Positions 20,041-31,700 of a stretch of 64,000 bases of DNA are shown one piece after another. A program made the position numbers and the translations under genes. Numbering within the stretch: the stretch's first letter is position 1; each line of letters starts with the position of its first letter. The stretch is taken from the NCBI RefSeq assembly GCF_000348985.1, contig NC_035931.1, forward strand, positions 372,001 to 436,000. The letters are read 5' to 3'. Source of the stretch: Huiozyma naganishii CBS 8797 (Eukaryota; Ascomycota; Saccharomycetes; Saccharomycetales; Saccharomycetaceae). Under the pieces are notes generated by a model. That model saw nothing but the letters and a program-made list of their open reading frames with translations. It did no database searches and was not told the origin of the DNA.

Positions 20041-23000
20041 TTACATAGCGCCATTCTGTGGCTTGCCATCTTCGTCCCCGCCTTCAGGGACGGTATGGTC
20101 AGAATCACTTGCGGCAGTTACCAGTGAAGTAGAAATGGCGGGTTCTGATTCATTGGCCACTGTTACTTGCGGCGTGGGAACTGCTAATGGAGCTGTTCCA
20201 TAAGTTTCGTCAAACAAAGTGAAATCTAAAGGCTCCAAGTCGCTTGCTAGTTCCTTGTATTTCTGAATAACAGCCTCGTACAGCTCTGTGGCATCTCTGT
20301 AAATGATCGAGTCTTCAGTGTTGTACGCTCTTGCATTTCCAAACAGCAAATGAAAGTCCTCAATCACCTCCCGTAACGAATTATAGACAAGAGTATCGAT
20401 ATGGTGTTTGATGGTGTCAAGCCCGATGGGATACTTGATCAACTGATAATACTCAGGGTACAGCAGCTGGGATGGCTTTTCCATAAAAATGTCGAAGAGG
20501 CTCCTGCCATCGGCATCCTTGTAGTTCAGGACGTAATCAAATATGATTTTCGCTTGCTTGGCTGTAGCTTCCCTCTGTTCAAATGACGCAGTTGCTGAAG
20601 ACGGCTCTCGTGAATAGATCAATCCATATTTGGGTTTTGGAGGCCGACCCCTACCGCGTGTGGATTTCACTCTACCGCGTCCTCTCCCTCTACCACGCCC
20701 TCTCATCGAGCTTCGAGCGGATTTAATGGATTTTTTACCTGCAGTGCGTGGAAGTTGAGGCTCGACTATAGTCGGCATGATTGTGGTTGGCGAGTTCTCT
20801 TCAATGGAAGGCTCGTTTGGCGTCCCTGCTACAGTTAACGGCGTCTCGGGAACGTTTTCATCCTCTCCATGTTCGTCCAGTTTCACTTTCTTTGGTCTAC
20901 CACGGGCCCTTGGAGCCTTCCGTTTCTTGCTGTATTCATCATCGTCGTCATCATTCCCGTTGTCATCCTCATCGCTGACCTCAAACTGTTTCAACCACTG
21001 TTCCTCTGTAACACTGTCGGAGTACATCGTCTGTTTCCTTTCTCTTGCGACACGTGCACCTGTAGCCATAGCAGCAGCTTCAGTGTCACGATTCTCTTCT
21101 GGCGGAATTTCATCGTAATACACCTCTGGTAGTTCACTCTTGTCTAGCAGTCTGGTTTTCAGTCCTTGTTCAGCGTCTTTCATAGCACGCTCGTTGTCTA
21201 ATCCAGTGAAAACAGCAATTTCACGATCGTCTCTGGCGAGTAACTCATTAAGTTCGTTATCGTCAAACTCATCGTCCTCCTCTATCCCGAGTTCACGCTT
21301 TTTCTTACGATCTTCTTCAGCTTCAAGAAGCGATCTTAACAGTGCTTCCTGTTCCTCAGCAGTGGACTTGTTATCAAACTTACCCGCCTGAATAACCTTA
21401 CCGTCAATATCCAGTTTGCTATGCGCTTTTTCTAGCACTGCCTCCTCAACAGAATGCTCGGTGATCAGTCTTAGAATTCTAACTTCATTTTTCTGCCCAA
21501 TACGATGTGCTCTATCCTGTGCTTGCAAATCTTGATGCGGATTCCAATCTGTGTCGAAAATGATGACAGTATCGGCGGTTTGTAAATTTAAGCCCAGCCC
21601 ACCAGCTCTGGTAGAAAGGATAAAACAGAAATACTCAGATGATGGGTCGTTGAAAAGCTTTAGCAACAAACTACGCTCATCAGATTTTGTGTGCCCATCC
21701 AGTCTCAGATATTTGATATCCATAAACCTCAGAAAGTCTTCCATAATATCCATAATTTGTGTCATTTGGAAGAAGATCAATACCCGATGTCCTGTAGCCT
21801 TCAGTTTGGGCAGCACCCTTTCCAATAGTTCAAATTTACCGGCAACACGCCAGATATTTGTGTTTGTTTCCCTATTTGGATTGATTTGGTCTTCGACTTC
21901 CTCAAAAACAAACGGGTGATTACAGATTTTTTTTAATTGCATCAATTGATTATTGAACCCACGCAAACCGACCATCTTCTTATTCGTGTGATCACCTATG
22001 TAGAGTCTGCGGTATTTCAACATTTGCTGGTACATGATTTGTTGCAGTGCACTCATTTTACACTTGATGACTCTTTCCACTTTATCCGGCAATTCTTTCT
22101 CGACGTCCTTTTTCAAACGACGCAACAGAAATGGACGAAGAACTTTGTGCAATCTTCTGATAACTAATAACGTTTCTTCTTCGCTTAACTCTATCTTATC
22201 CTGACCGCCTGTATTTGCAAAAGGAGTATTGAACCACTCATCGAAAGACTTCACCGAATTGAAAATTTTGGGAAGTACAAAGTTTAGCAACGCCCATAGT
22301 TCCGGTAGGTTATTTTGTAATGGTGTACCAGTTAAAATCAATCGATAATCAGAATGATAGTACGTATTGAGCGTCAAGGATAGTTTGGACTGTGCGTTTT
22401 TCATTCTATGTCCTTCGTCGATGATCATGTGAACCCATTTTACTTTAGACAAAAGGGCCTTTTCCTTAATAACGTATTCGAACGTAGTTAAAACCACGTC
22501 AAAATTACCGGCTTTGATTTGAAGCTGCTTGGCCTTTCTCTCTTGGGGCGAACCCTTAAAAGAGATTGCACGTAAAACGGGGGCCCACTTGGTGAATTCG
22601 TTACTCCAGTTCGATAAAGTCGATAACGGAACGATCACCAAAAAGGGGCCATGAACATTCTTGTATTCATACAGATAGGTCAGCAGAGATATCGTTTGAA
22701 TAGTCTTACCAAGACCCATTTCGTCCGCAAGGATACCATTTAGATGGTTATTGAACAGTGAGACCATCCATTGCAGGCCCTTCACCTGATATTCCTTCAA
22801 TTGACCGCCAATTAAAATAGAAGGCTGTTGTTTCACGACCTCTTTGATTTTGTGGGCCACATTATAGTAATCGATGTTCTGTCTATCGTCGTCACTATCC
22901 TCAACGGATGATCCTGTGATCACTGACCGTGGGGCCTCCTCGTCTGTTTCCTTCTGTAAATGGGACTCGATCATTCCTTTAGTAAACTTTTGTTGATCCT

Positions 23001-24951
23001 TGACTGCTTTCGTCAAGGAGTCCAGGAAGGCATTAGTCTGTTTCAGCAAGTGTGTAATTCTCGTATCCTTGGTCTGGTCTAGAAGCTTAATATATGCCTC
23101 TTCGTCGTTAGCCTTCAATGCTTGCAAACGCTCCTTCGCCTTCCTTTCCTGTCTCTTTTGTTCATCCTTTTCTAATGTACCGTGTAGATTGAACAGTTTA
23201 TGACCAAGTTTCATCTTTCTATTTTTGGTATCTGACCTTTCGTGGTATCTCTTTGTAGAAAGCCGTAATATTGACTTTATCCTCGCATACCTTTCAGTCT
23301 TCTTCTTTTCGTGCTGCAGATACTCATGTTTCCTGTACAGTTCGTTTGTCAAAATTGTATCTTGTGTATTAATGTTTCTTATCTTGGAGAGAAAATTGGG
23401 ATGTGTGTTGGCCAGCAGTGAATTTTGGTACCATTCAAATTGCAGTACGTGGCCTCTCACAGCTTTCTGTAAAGGAAGTAGTTGTAATGCACAATAGTCT
23501 GCCAAAGCGTTCTTCTTGGCTTCTGAATCTACTTTCTCATCCAGGAGCTCTGATAAGCACTCGTCGACTGATGTATCGATATTCAAAGCAACCAGTGTTT
23601 GATAAATCTCTGTTGCCGTGTGGATATCAATTCCATCCGGTAGTACACCTGGCTCAATGAACGATTTTGGATTGTTGAAGGAAGGGAACAGTGAAGTATA
23701 AGGTACTTCGGATCCCTCTAAAAATTCAGCAGTAAACGAGTCAACCATCATGTTGGGGTTAGTTACTTCTAAAACATTTCCTAGACCTGGATGTAACTTT
23801 TTGAAGTCTTCTAGTAGCACAGGTGGTCCTTGTTTCGGTGGTTCAGATGCGATGTCCCCCCTCGTTTGTACCGGGTGAGCGTTTTCACTTGACAACTTCG
23901 TTTCAGTACTTTCAACTCCAGGGTCTGAGCTTATTGGCAAGTGTGGATTAGATGTGGGTTCTGTTACAGTCTTTGGAGAGACTGCAGATGCTAGAGTTGG
24001 AGGCACACTGGGATGCTTCTCCTCAGGTATAGTGGATGCGCTGACGTTACTGTTCTCTGCCGGAGGCTGGGCACCTGTGGGTACATTAGCGGTTAAATTA
24101 CTGTTCTTTGGTGGCACGTCACTATTCGGTTGCTGCTTTGGTAAGTTATTCTGGCCATGGGCTTGTTTTGCCCTGACATACTCGCTTAGACGGGTCAACA
24201 TTTTCCTAAAATCTGGGGGATGACTGATTGACTGTTGAATAACCATCTGGTACGATTGGTCCACAGTTTGTTCACTTACAAGGTTCTTCAGAGCTTGTAT
24301 CTGAGCTTTCAAAAGGTTTGACTGTGCAGGAGTAAATATGTTGGGAGGATGATTTGGATTGTTTTGACCTGATAAAGGCATTCTTTCGTTTACAGGCTGT
24401 GTATTACCGTTTATGCTCGTTTTTACCGATGAGGGTCCTTTTGCATTAGCTTGGAAAGTACCATTTGAACTGCTCTGGACTGTTGAGTTGTTGACAGGAT
24501 TAGTCATGGGATTAATATTTGGAATGTTATTTTGATTGGCAATCGTTGTCTGCGTTACACTTGCAGATGCTTGGTCGCTTGAGACCGCTCTCATTGTATT
24601 AAGTGACATCGATGGATTATTATGTGGAGAGCGAGAAGGGTCAATTTCGGTAGCGTTATTTTTCGGCGACGGATTATTAGCGACCTCATTCTGAACAACC
24701 GTATTGGTATCAACGTGTTTGGTACTACCTTTGTAGTTCTGTTGTTGTTGCTGCTGTTGTTGCTGTTGTTGTTGCTGCTGTTGCTTCTGTTTCTGTTGCA
24801 ATGCAGCAACTTGCAAGGTTTTGGTCAGAAACTCAAATTCTGGGACACTAGGTGCATTTTCCCCATGTTCTTTTCTTAATTGTTGCCACCTGATATAGCA
24901 ACGGTTGATCTCCTCCTTCGAAAACACTTTTTTGGGCACTTCGATGTTCAT
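20041..24951 (-). CDS. SNF2: SNF2, SWI/SNF chromatin-remodelling ATPase
   Basis: A 1636-residue Snf2-type remodeller. The N-terminus (MNIEVPKKVFSKEEINRCY) matches S. cerevisiae Snf2 rather than Sth1. Then come a glutamine tract near residues 50-70, a long Asn/Pro/Ser-rich region, an HSA-type helical region near residue 500, and the DNA-dependent ATPase. Its Walker A (DEMGLGKT) lies near residue 742, the DEGH box near residue 845, and the helicase C motif QAQDRAHRIGQ follows. A Gly/Arg AT-hook-like region lies near residues 1415-1437, and a C-terminal bromodomain at about 1450-1560. It is the motor of the SWI/SNF complex. The ATG at 24951 is chosen because the extension upstream opens with TTG. 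In S. cerevisiae SNF2 is YOR290C, on the sister block of this region. Confidence 0.97.
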   Translation of the reverse strand: MNIEVPKKVFSKEEINRCYIRWQQLRKEHGENAPSVPEFEFLTKTLQVAALQQKQKQQQQQQQQQQQQQQQNYKGSTKHVDTNTVVQNEVANNPSPKNNATEIDPSRSPHNNPSMSLNTMRAVSSDQASASVTQTTIANQNNIPNINPMTNPVNNSTVQSSSNGTFQANAKGPSSVKTSINGNTQPVNERMPLSGQNNPNHPPNIFTPAQSNLLKAQIQALKNLVSEQTVDQSYQMVIQQSISHPPDFRKMLTRLSEYVRAKQAHGQNNLPKQQPNSDVPPKNSNLTANVPTGAQPPAENSNVSASTIPEEKHPSVPPTLASAVSPKTVTEPTSNPHLPISSDPGVESTETKLSSENAHPVQTRGDIASEPPKQGPPVLLEDFKKLHPGLGNVLEVTNPNMMVDSFTAEFLEGSEVPYTSLFPSFNNPKSFIEPGVLPDGIDIHTATEIYQTLVALNIDTSVDECLSELLDEKVDSEAKKNALADYCALQLLPLQKAVRGHVLQFEWYQNSLLANTHPNFLSKIRNINTQDTILTNELYRKHEYLQHEKKKTERYARIKSILRLSTKRYHERSDTKNRKMKLGHKLFNLHGTLEKDEQKRQERKAKERLQALKANDEEAYIKLLDQTKDTRITHLLKQTNAFLDSLTKAVKDQQKFTKGMIESHLQKETDEEAPRSVITGSSVEDSDDDRQNIDYYNVAHKIKEVVKQQPSILIGGQLKEYQVKGLQWMVSLFNNHLNGILADEMGLGKTIQTISLLTYLYEYKNVHGPFLVIVPLSTLSNWSNEFTKWAPVLRAISFKGSPQERKAKQLQIKAGNFDVVLTTFEYVIKEKALLSKVKWVHMIIDEGHRMKNAQSKLSLTLNTYYHSDYRLILTGTPLQNNLPELWALLNFVLPKIFNSVKSFDEWFNTPFANTGGQDKIELSEEETLLVIRRLHKVLRPFLLRRLKKDVEKELPDKVERVIKCKMSALQQIMYQQMLKYRRLYIGDHTNKKMVGLRGFNNQLMQLKKICNHPFVFEEVEDQINPNRETNTNIWRVAGKFELLERVLPKLKATGHRVLIFFQMTQIMDIMEDFLRFMDIKYLRLDGHTKSDERSLLLKLFNDPSSEYFCFILSTRAGGLGLNLQTADTVIIFDTDWNPHQDLQAQDRAHRIGQKNEVRILRLITEHSVEEAVLEKAHSKLDIDGKVIQAGKFDNKSTAEEQEALLRSLLEAEEDRKKKRELGIEEDDEFDDNELNELLARDDREIAVFTGLDNERAMKDAEQGLKTRLLDKSELPEVYYDEIPPEENRDTEAAAMATGARVARERKQTMYSDSVTEEQWLKQFEVSDEDDNGNDDDDDEYSKKRKAPRARGRPKKVKLDEHGEDENVPETPLTVAGTPNEPSIEENSPTTIMPTIVEPQLPRTAGKKSIKSARSSMRGRGRGRGRGRVKSTRGRGRPPKPKYGLIYSREPSSATASFEQREATAKQAKIIFDYVLNYKDADGRSLFDIFMEKPSQLLYPEYYQLIKYPIGLDTIKHHIDTLVYNSLREVIEDFHLLFGNARAYNTEDSIIYRDATELYEAVIQKYKELASDLEPLDFTLFDETYGTAPLAVPTPQVTVANESEPAISTSLVTAASDSDHTVPEGGDEDGKPQNGAM
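24738..24803 (-). repeat. CAG/CAA glutamine-codon tract in SNF2
   Basis: A run of mixed CAA and CAG codons encodes an almost pure glutamine stretch, interrupted by two lysines at the N-terminal side. It lies in the unstructured N-terminal region, where S. cerevisiae Snf2 is also Gln-rich. Mixed codons make it less prone to slippage than a pure repeat. Confidence 0.9.
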
Positions 24952-25480
24952 CTTTTTCTCAAAACTGTCGGACAATATTTGAGATGGTGTACTTCTCGTA
25001 TACTAACATATAACCTCTTGGCCCTCTGAAAAAAGCTGTGTATTGATTAGTTCCCTTAATCTGAGCAAAAACTGCTCTTTTCCAATGACTTCAAAGTGAA
25101 GAGGAAAGGAGACTGTGAGCAAAGCGAAAACTAACAGAAAAACCACTATCAAAGGATTCTAGACAAAAAAAATAGCCTTCGAAAACACACAGCTATGAAA
25201 GAGAAGCACTAGCTTGTGTGTGTCTCGTGGAGCGAGTCTTGCTACAGAAAGCTCCAGTCGCTGATGCTATGACGCCTGTAGCTGTTCCCAATCACGAAGA
25301 CGATGCGCAATTTTCCAATTTGGCGTTGCATTTCGTGAACAATTCGTGTTTTCGATGTTTTTTTCTTGTTACTTTATTAGATGCGGTCACTATGTACGTA
25401 TGATAAGTACTGTTGGGCGCTGCGACTGCAAGGCGCTGGGAACTCATCGCAGAGCAGAGTATACGTCAGACAGACCTGGG
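24952..25480. promoter_or_regulatory. SNF2 promoter / TAF7 3' region
   Basis: This 529-bp gap lies between two minus-strand genes, so the SNF2 promoter lies near 24952 and the TAF7 terminator near 25480. No conserved frame was recognised. YPK9, the next gene after SNF2 in S. cerevisiae, is not here. Confidence 0.5.
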
Positions 25481-27334
25481 TCAGTCCTCGTCCTCCTCGG
25501 CCTCTGCTCCAAATAGCATCATCATATCGAGATCGTTTTGGTCCAGCTGCGGCTCTTGGTCCGGCACGGTTCCCACGGTTCCCACGGTTCCCACGGTGTC
25601 CTGGTTCGGAGTGTTTTCTGCAGTAGCTGCTGCATTCGTGATCTCCTCTTCCTCCTCCTCTTCCTCCTCCTCGTCATCCTCGTCTTCATCATCCTCATTT
25701 TCCTCATCGTCCTCTTCCTCTAGCGGTGTTTCTGGTTTCGTTTCCAATGGCACTGTTCCTTGCTGCTTGTTGAGCAAGCTCTCACTGCTTTTCAGCTGTT
25801 TCCTTTTCAACTCCATCTCTTTCTCGAGTTTCTTGATGTTGTCCACAAACCGCGACTTCAGTAGTGGGTTAGTAGCCTTTTCAGCTTTGCGCTTTGTGTG
25901 CGACAGAGTGGTCTCCAGCTCCTTCAGCTCGTCAATCAATAAATTAACATGCTGTCTGTGTTCATCCTTTTTAGGACGGCCTCCAGGGCCTTCCTCCTCT
26001 TCATCATCGTCTTCTTCCTCTTCCTCTTCCTCCTCATCGTCTTCGTCATCCTCCTCTTCTTCTTCCTCATCTCCCTCGTCTTCCTCTGCCACTTCCTCAA
26101 CTTGTCCGTACTGTGGTTCTAAATTAGTAGTATCACCGTTCGAGGTTGGAAAGACGTTACTCTTTGTTGAAATGTCCAAACTTTTTTGCTCGTCCTCCTC
26201 TTCACTGTTGAAAGCAGCCTCCAAATCCAGTTCATCCTCGTCCTCCATCATTGTGTCCGTATATGTTTCTATTAAATCTGCAGTTTGCTGTTGCGGTTGC
26301 AGTTGTTGCACAGCGGGAGGAACCGGTAACATTTGCGTTTGGCTTGGAGTCGAGACAACACCAGTATTGCTGTTCAGTTCGCTCTCATGCAACAGATTGA
26401 AGTTCACCTCTTCCGCCTGGTCATCCTGATTTAGCAGTAACTCCACAACGTTTTCAACATAGTCAAACTCAGTTCCGGAAATCTTTCTGCGGAATCTCCT
26501 GTTTCGTACGTTGTATAAGGGGGGAGTTATTCCGTGTTTGTAATCATAAGTGTTACATGCAATATCTTTGAGATGTGTCTGTTCTGCATCTGCGATCTGG
26601 GTGGGATGCTGTTGTCTAAACACTTGCAGCTTATTTCGTTCGATTTCATCTTCGATTTCTTCAAAATGTTTACTCGCCAAATCCTCTGTATCGGGGACCT
26701 TCAGCCCAAATACTTCCTCCTCTTTGTCTATTATCCGTATGCAAACAAGCATCTGGCAAACATCAAATGTTTTCAGCAAATTCTTACGGTCAACACTCTT
26801 ATTCACTTCGACTATTGTAGGTAGATCAACAAGAACAGCACCGTATTGATACCCGTTGATATTCACAATCGCATGCCTCTCGTCTTTCCAAGTAATACTG
26901 ATGCCAGAATAATCCCCAGCTTCGATAGAGTTTTTCACAAAATCTACCTGCGTGTCAGATAACACTCTCAATATTATTCCAGACTCAATCAGTGGATCGG
27001 TTTCAATATCAGAAGCCTCAGAATCGTATCCCTCTCCAGGGACTCGTATGGGTTTCAGCCGCAGCCTAGGTGGTTTGGGGACATCGCATTTTGACTCTTT
27101 CTCTGGTTTAGCCTTTAAGTTCAGCTTCACTTTTAGTGGGTTGGATCTGGGAATATTTTCCTCTTTAAATTTGGGCTTCAAACTAATTCTCACTTTAGGT
27201 TTCGGCAGTGCTTTAGCAGCCGAAATATCCTCATTCTTCACTTTCAGCTTCGTTTTTATTTTAATCTTCTTGGAAGGCCCATTTTCCTCCTTTCGGCCCG
27301 CATCTTGCGACCTCTTCAATTTTAGCACAGCCAT
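25481..27334 (-). CDS. TAF7: TAF7, TFIID subunit
   Basis: A 617-residue TFIID subunit (TAFII55 family, S. cerevisiae YMR227C, about 590 residues). The N-terminal 80 residues are Lys-rich. The conserved TAFII55 domain follows at about residues 85-280, with the typical EEQxILRV-like stretch (ESGIILRVL) and [17 protein letters not shown]. The C-terminal half has long runs of Glu and Asp, a coiled-coil helix (residues about 480-550, [16 protein letters not shown]) and a short Gly-Thr-Val repeat near the end. The start is the ATG at 27334 (MAVLKLKR); a frame from 27358 adds eight residues not expected in the family. It lies divergent from MTF1, as in S. cerevisiae. Confidence 0.95.
   Translation of the reverse strand: MAVLKLKRSQDAGRKEENGPSKKIKIKTKLKVKNEDISAAKALPKPKVRISLKPKFKEENIPRSNPLKVKLNLKAKPEKESKCDVPKPPRLRLKPIRVPGEGYDSEASDIETDPLIESGIILRVLSDTQVDFVKNSIEAGDYSGISITWKDERHAIVNINGYQYGAVLVDLPTIVEVNKSVDRKNLLKTFDVCQMLVCIRIIDKEEEVFGLKVPDTEDLASKHFEEIEDEIERNKLQVFRQQHPTQIADAEQTHLKDIACNTYDYKHGITPPLYNVRNRRFRRKISGTEFDYVENVVELLLNQDDQAEEVNFNLLHESELNSNTGVVSTPSQTQMLPVPPAVQQLQPQQQTADLIETYTDTMMEDEDELDLEAAFNSEEEDEQKSLDISTKSNVFPTSNGDTTNLEPQYGQVEEVAEEDEGDEEEEEEDDEDDEEEEEEEEDDDEEEEGPGGRPKKDEHRQHVNLLIDELKELETTLSHTKRKAEKATNPLLKSRFVDNIKKLEKEMELKRKQLKSSESLLNKQQGTVPLETKPETPLEEEDDEENEDDEDEDDEEEEEEEEEEITNAAATAENTPNQDTVGTVGTVGTVPDQEPQLDQNDLDMMMLFGAEAEEDED
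25565..25597 (-). repeat. 9-bp minisatellite in the 3' end of TAF7
   Basis: Nearly four perfect copies of a 9-bp unit (CACGGTTCC on the plus strand), encoding repeated Gly-Thr-Val in Taf7. The copies are identical, which points to recent slippage or expansion. The repeat keeps the reading frame. Confidence 0.9.
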
Positions 27335-27563
27335 CTTCCTGCACCACGCTTTGCCCACTGGTTATACTTTCAAATGGCACTCCGTTGTATTCTTCCGTAG
27401 TTACTAAACTCTTCTTTTCCTGAAGTAAAGTGAAAATTTACAGCTAATTATTCTTATATATATTTTTCTCGCTTTATCGACTTGTTCTGGCTGAGCAAAA
27501 CAGTTTTACCAGAGATGGACTCACAGCTTGGCGGTGCGTTGGTCTTTTAGCAGAAATTAACAG

Positions 27564-28598
27564 ATGTCAATTGTGGTACCTAAACTGGCGGACATCACTA
27601 AAATCAAATATTTTTACAGGTTCAAGTACCTGATCAACCCCGATAAAATTACGAAAATTTTTCATAAGTTAGATATACCCAGCACGTATGGAGATTGTTC
27701 CAAATTGAAGGTATTGGAGATGTACCCAGGGCCTGCACTCCAATCCACAATTTTTTATAATGAGTTTAAACCAAAGCAACATTTTCTGATGGAATCTCGG
27801 CCATCATTTGTAAAGTTTAATAGTAATAGGTACACTGATCCGGAAAGTGGATTCTCTTTGGTGCACAAAAATCCATATAATTGGGAGTCATATACAGACC
27901 TGATAGAAAAGGAGAAGGTGCTTATACCATCGATTCAGAGCCGAGATCACATTAACACTGAGTTTTTGGTAATGGCAAACTTGACAGAAAAGGGACATGA
28001 GGGTCTTGTGATGCAATGGGTCAACTGTATGGGCCACCAGAATTGGCTCATGAAATACGGCCTCGTCAAAATGCTCTTATGGGTTCCTGCAACAACAGCT
28101 TTGAAGTTATTGTCGCGGCCTGGTGCTAAGGCTCATAGTCGATGCTCGATTATGATGGAAACTTTCTCGAATACGAAGTTGGTCGCTATTTCTGACGGGG
28201 CAGAGTTGAAACTGTTTGACCCAGATCTAATTGAAAAATGGGATCCCATTATCTGTGACGATAAAAAAGACATGCATCCGGTAAATAATAACTCCGTGGC
28301 TTTAATAGAGATTAACCCTCGGGATAGGGATATCGATTATGACAATTGGGACTACATAACAAGACAGCTAATGATATTAAAAAAGACACCATTGATAGAC
28401 TCGCTCGAATCCCTGGGTCACGGTGCCAGAAATTACTTTGTGGATGCAATAAACGATCCCGCATTCCTGAAAAAAAGTCCGATAGACTTGACCCCATGTG
28501 AATTTGAGTACATAATGGAGTTATTCGTGAACTGGCCTTTCAAGCCAGACATTTATATGGAACAGTTTGATATCAACCAAGATGAGACTAGGACCTGA
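27564..28598 (+). CDS. MTF1: MTF1, mitochondrial RNA polymerase specificity factor
   Basis: A 344-residue protein matching S. cerevisiae Mtf1 (341 residues, YMR228W). Mtf1 is a mitochondrial-matrix protein that gives the phage-type RNA polymerase Rpo41 its promoter specificity and opens the promoter. It has the fold of rRNA adenine dimethyltransferases: the first motif region LKVLEMYPGPALQS corresponds to the methyl-donor site, and VKMLLWVPATTALKLLSRPG is a conserved central motif. The ending (LFVNWPFKPDIYME) also fits. The ATG at 27564 follows a 229-bp gap to the divergent TAF7. Confidence 0.95.
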   Translation: MSIVVPKLADITKIKYFYRFKYLINPDKITKIFHKLDIPSTYGDCSKLKVLEMYPGPALQSTIFYNEFKPKQHFLMESRPSFVKFNSNRYTDPESGFSLVHKNPYNWESYTDLIEKEKVLIPSIQSRDHINTEFLVMANLTEKGHEGLVMQWVNCMGHQNWLMKYGLVKMLLWVPATTALKLLSRPGAKAHSRCSIMMETFSNTKLVAISDGAELKLFDPDLIEKWDPIICDDKKDMHPVNNNSVALIEINPRDRDIDYDNWDYITRQLMILKKTPLIDSLESLGHGARNYFVDAINDPAFLKKSPIDLTPCEFEYIMELFVNWPFKPDIYMEQFDINQDETRT

Positions 28599-28744
28599 GC
28601 AGAGGGCCAGACTTATTCCGTCATTTCACAAGCATGGCATCTTATCTGGAAATAACTTTATTATAATGTACATAATGAAATATGAAGTATTTATTCGGAA
28701 AATATAAAAGGAATATATCCGCAAATTCGTCAATGTAAGCGGAA

Positions 28745-31700
28745 TTATTCTTTCTTATTGGTAAAATGAGAGTCCACGTATTCTGATGCCTTTGCCTTAA
28801 CATAGTCAATCATTTTCTCATCACCAGCGGTTTCTTCAAATTGTAGCCACTTATTGAAGAAAAATTTGGCTTGCTTTTTGGTGATTTTTCTCGAGAAAAC
28901 ACGTTCATACAAAGCATCCACCTTCTGTTTATCGCCGGCTTTGCTCTCCTGATCGATGTAGACATTCCATATATCAATCCGTTTTGGTGCATCAGCAAGC
29001 AACCCCTCAAACAATGAGCGGCCCCTTTCGCTATCACCTTTAGAGAATTCCAACTGTGCGAATCTTCTTACGACTTCCACATGATGACGCTTAGGCAGTG
29101 CCTTTAGTGCATTCGATAGAATATTACGTGCTCCGTCTTCCTCGCCGTTAGCAAGTAGAAACTCGCTCCAGGCAATCCAGATAGATACTTTCTCGCTACC
29201 GAACTTCTTGGCAGTGGCTTTGAACAGAGTTGCCGCAGCTTCAGTCTTGTCACTCATTTGGTAGATGCTCAATAGTTTGTTGTGCATGGTGTAGGAATCC
29301 ATGTATTGACATGCTCTCTTAAATATGTCATCCAACGTGTCTGGCGTACCAAAAGTGTTTTCCAAATTGAGCATAGCAATCCAAATGTTTAGCTTTTCGG
29401 TCTCCTCTCTGAAGTTGATGGTTTTCAAAGCACGTTCTGCAATTTCACGTGCCTTCTCAACCTCACTCAACTGCAATTGGAAAGCAATGTAATTCATCCA
29501 AACCACAGAAGAGTTAGGGTTACCCATGATCAAACGTTCGAAGTCTCCAACAGATTCTGGAGCTCTGGTATTTATGTCAATAGTTTTATCTTGAACAATT
29601 CTGTCTCTTCTCTTGTGCTTGTGTTTTTTACTTTCCATGAAGTTATCTTCTTCATCTTCGGATTCACTCTCAGATTCTCTGGCTTGGTCGAGAATGGAAG
29701 TGGTCCAGTCAAAACCAGAGCTTAGGGATAAGCCGTCAGTAGACATGGAGGTTAGTTTCATTTTCTCTGGCTCATTTTCAATATCAGAGTCAACATCTAC
29801 CTCAGAATCAGCATCATCGAAGTTGACGGTCGCAATTTGATCTTCATCCTTCTCCTCGTCGGTTTCTTCTTTGGTGAAATGAGAGGCTTTCAGACTCAAA
29901 GACAATTGCTTCTTCGCAGAATTCGTTTTCAAGACAATGGCCTTAACTTTATCCCCAGGGCCGAATAATGAAGAAATATCATTTGGTGTGCTGTCAGCAA
30001 TTTCAGATATATGTGCTAAACCCGTGACATTCGCAGTGTTGTCCAGTTTGATGAAAACCCCGAAATCGGTGATGTTTTTGACAGACCCTTTGAACACTTC
30101 GCCTACTTTAATGTCGTCATAGTTCTTCAAAACCTTCAAATCACCATTAACTTCAGATTCCCTCAGTGTTATTAAAATATGTTTATCATCTTCACTTTTC
30201 ACCACCTTACCAATTACGTGTTGCATTGGTTTGTAGAACTTCTTCCAGTCTTTTAGATAAGCATCTGAGAGTTTACTAATAGGGACGAACGCTTCCACAG
30301 TTCTGCTTAGGTATACGAAAATACCTTTATCGTTTACGGTTTTTACCAGCCCATGAACAATATCGCCCTGTTTCAAATCAGAATATGATGTCACAGTAGG
30401 GACTTTTGATGCCTCCGAACGCAAAGACAAGTTTATCTTTTTGTTTTTCTTGTCAATGGCAACAACCTTGGCAGATACGATGCGATTAACCTTATCACCA
30501 TAGGCTTCGTTCAATGAAGTCGAGAAAGAATCTAGCGCATCGGTGGCAAATACTAAACCTGTTATACTGTTACCCAAATCCAGCAATAAAAAGTTCTCGA
30601 ATATCTTACCAATACGAGCAGGGATAACGTCATTAACAGCAATGCTGTCAAAGTCTTTGACGACGTGTGACCTACCAGTGACAGTAGCGAATTCATGAGT
30701 AGAATCAATTGCAGTCACCTTAACTGGGATTGCAGAACCCAAGGGGAAATTATCCTCAATATTCTTGGAAAGCTCTAAACCATCCTCAGTCAAATCAAAC
30801 ATCGACAGCTTAGCTTTCAAAATAGGAGAAATTGTCAGCCACAGAAAATTCAAAGAATAATTATTCACAAATCCGACAAGCTCATCGCCAATCGAAATGT
30901 CCTTGAGAGAAAGAGGCCTGTTGTCCTCGCTGCTCAAAACAGAAGGTTTAATGGATAGCTCGAGAACTGTACCCTTTTTGATCTGATGTGTGATTGGTAG
31001 GAATTTATGACTTTTGATGTCATGATTACCGACAATTTTGGCTTCTATTATTGAGCCGTTTTTGAACTGGCTCAAAGGTGCTTTTGTATTCAGGATATCT
31101 GAATAATTGTCGTACACTTCAGAAACATCAATTCTACCATGCAAATCATCAGCGAGAATGATATTCAATTGGTTCTTCTTGACAGCTTTGATAGTTCCCT
31201 TGACAATTTTTCCAATTGTGTAATCACTGAGCTTTTTAATAGAGTTGTCAATTGGATTAGTAACCTCATCAGAAGCAGGTTCTTTCTTTTTACTTTCAAT
31301 TTTTGGGGCTTTCAAAGTTAGCAAGAATCTTTCGTTTTCGTCATCAGATCTCAGTAAATAAGCAGAGACCGATTGGTTGATAAAGAAAGTTTTTGAAATG
31401 TCAACGTCTCTACTTTCAACAGCGTAACTTGGAAGAACTAAACCTACAAATTTCCCATTGAATGCAATGAACAAACCCTTGTCAGAGATGGATTTGACGT
31501 AACCACATAAAGGAGTGTCCTTTGAAACTGCCTTTATATCGCTATAGGAAGTAGGCAATTCCTCCTTTTCAGCGGCTTCAATCAAAGACTTCTTCAAAGT
31601 CATATTGAATACTTGGGTTCTAGTTTCCTTATCGATGACCAAACCTCTCAGGTGGGTACCAATGGCAATTTTCTTGAAATCGGCTCTGTTTTGTTCGATT

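Noticed and set aside
25413..26429. A 338-codon plus-strand frame rich in serine
   Set aside because: It is the antisense of the Glu/Asp-rich coding sequence of TAF7; GAA/GAG/GAC codons read backwards give Ser/Phe/Leu. No sign of an independent gene.
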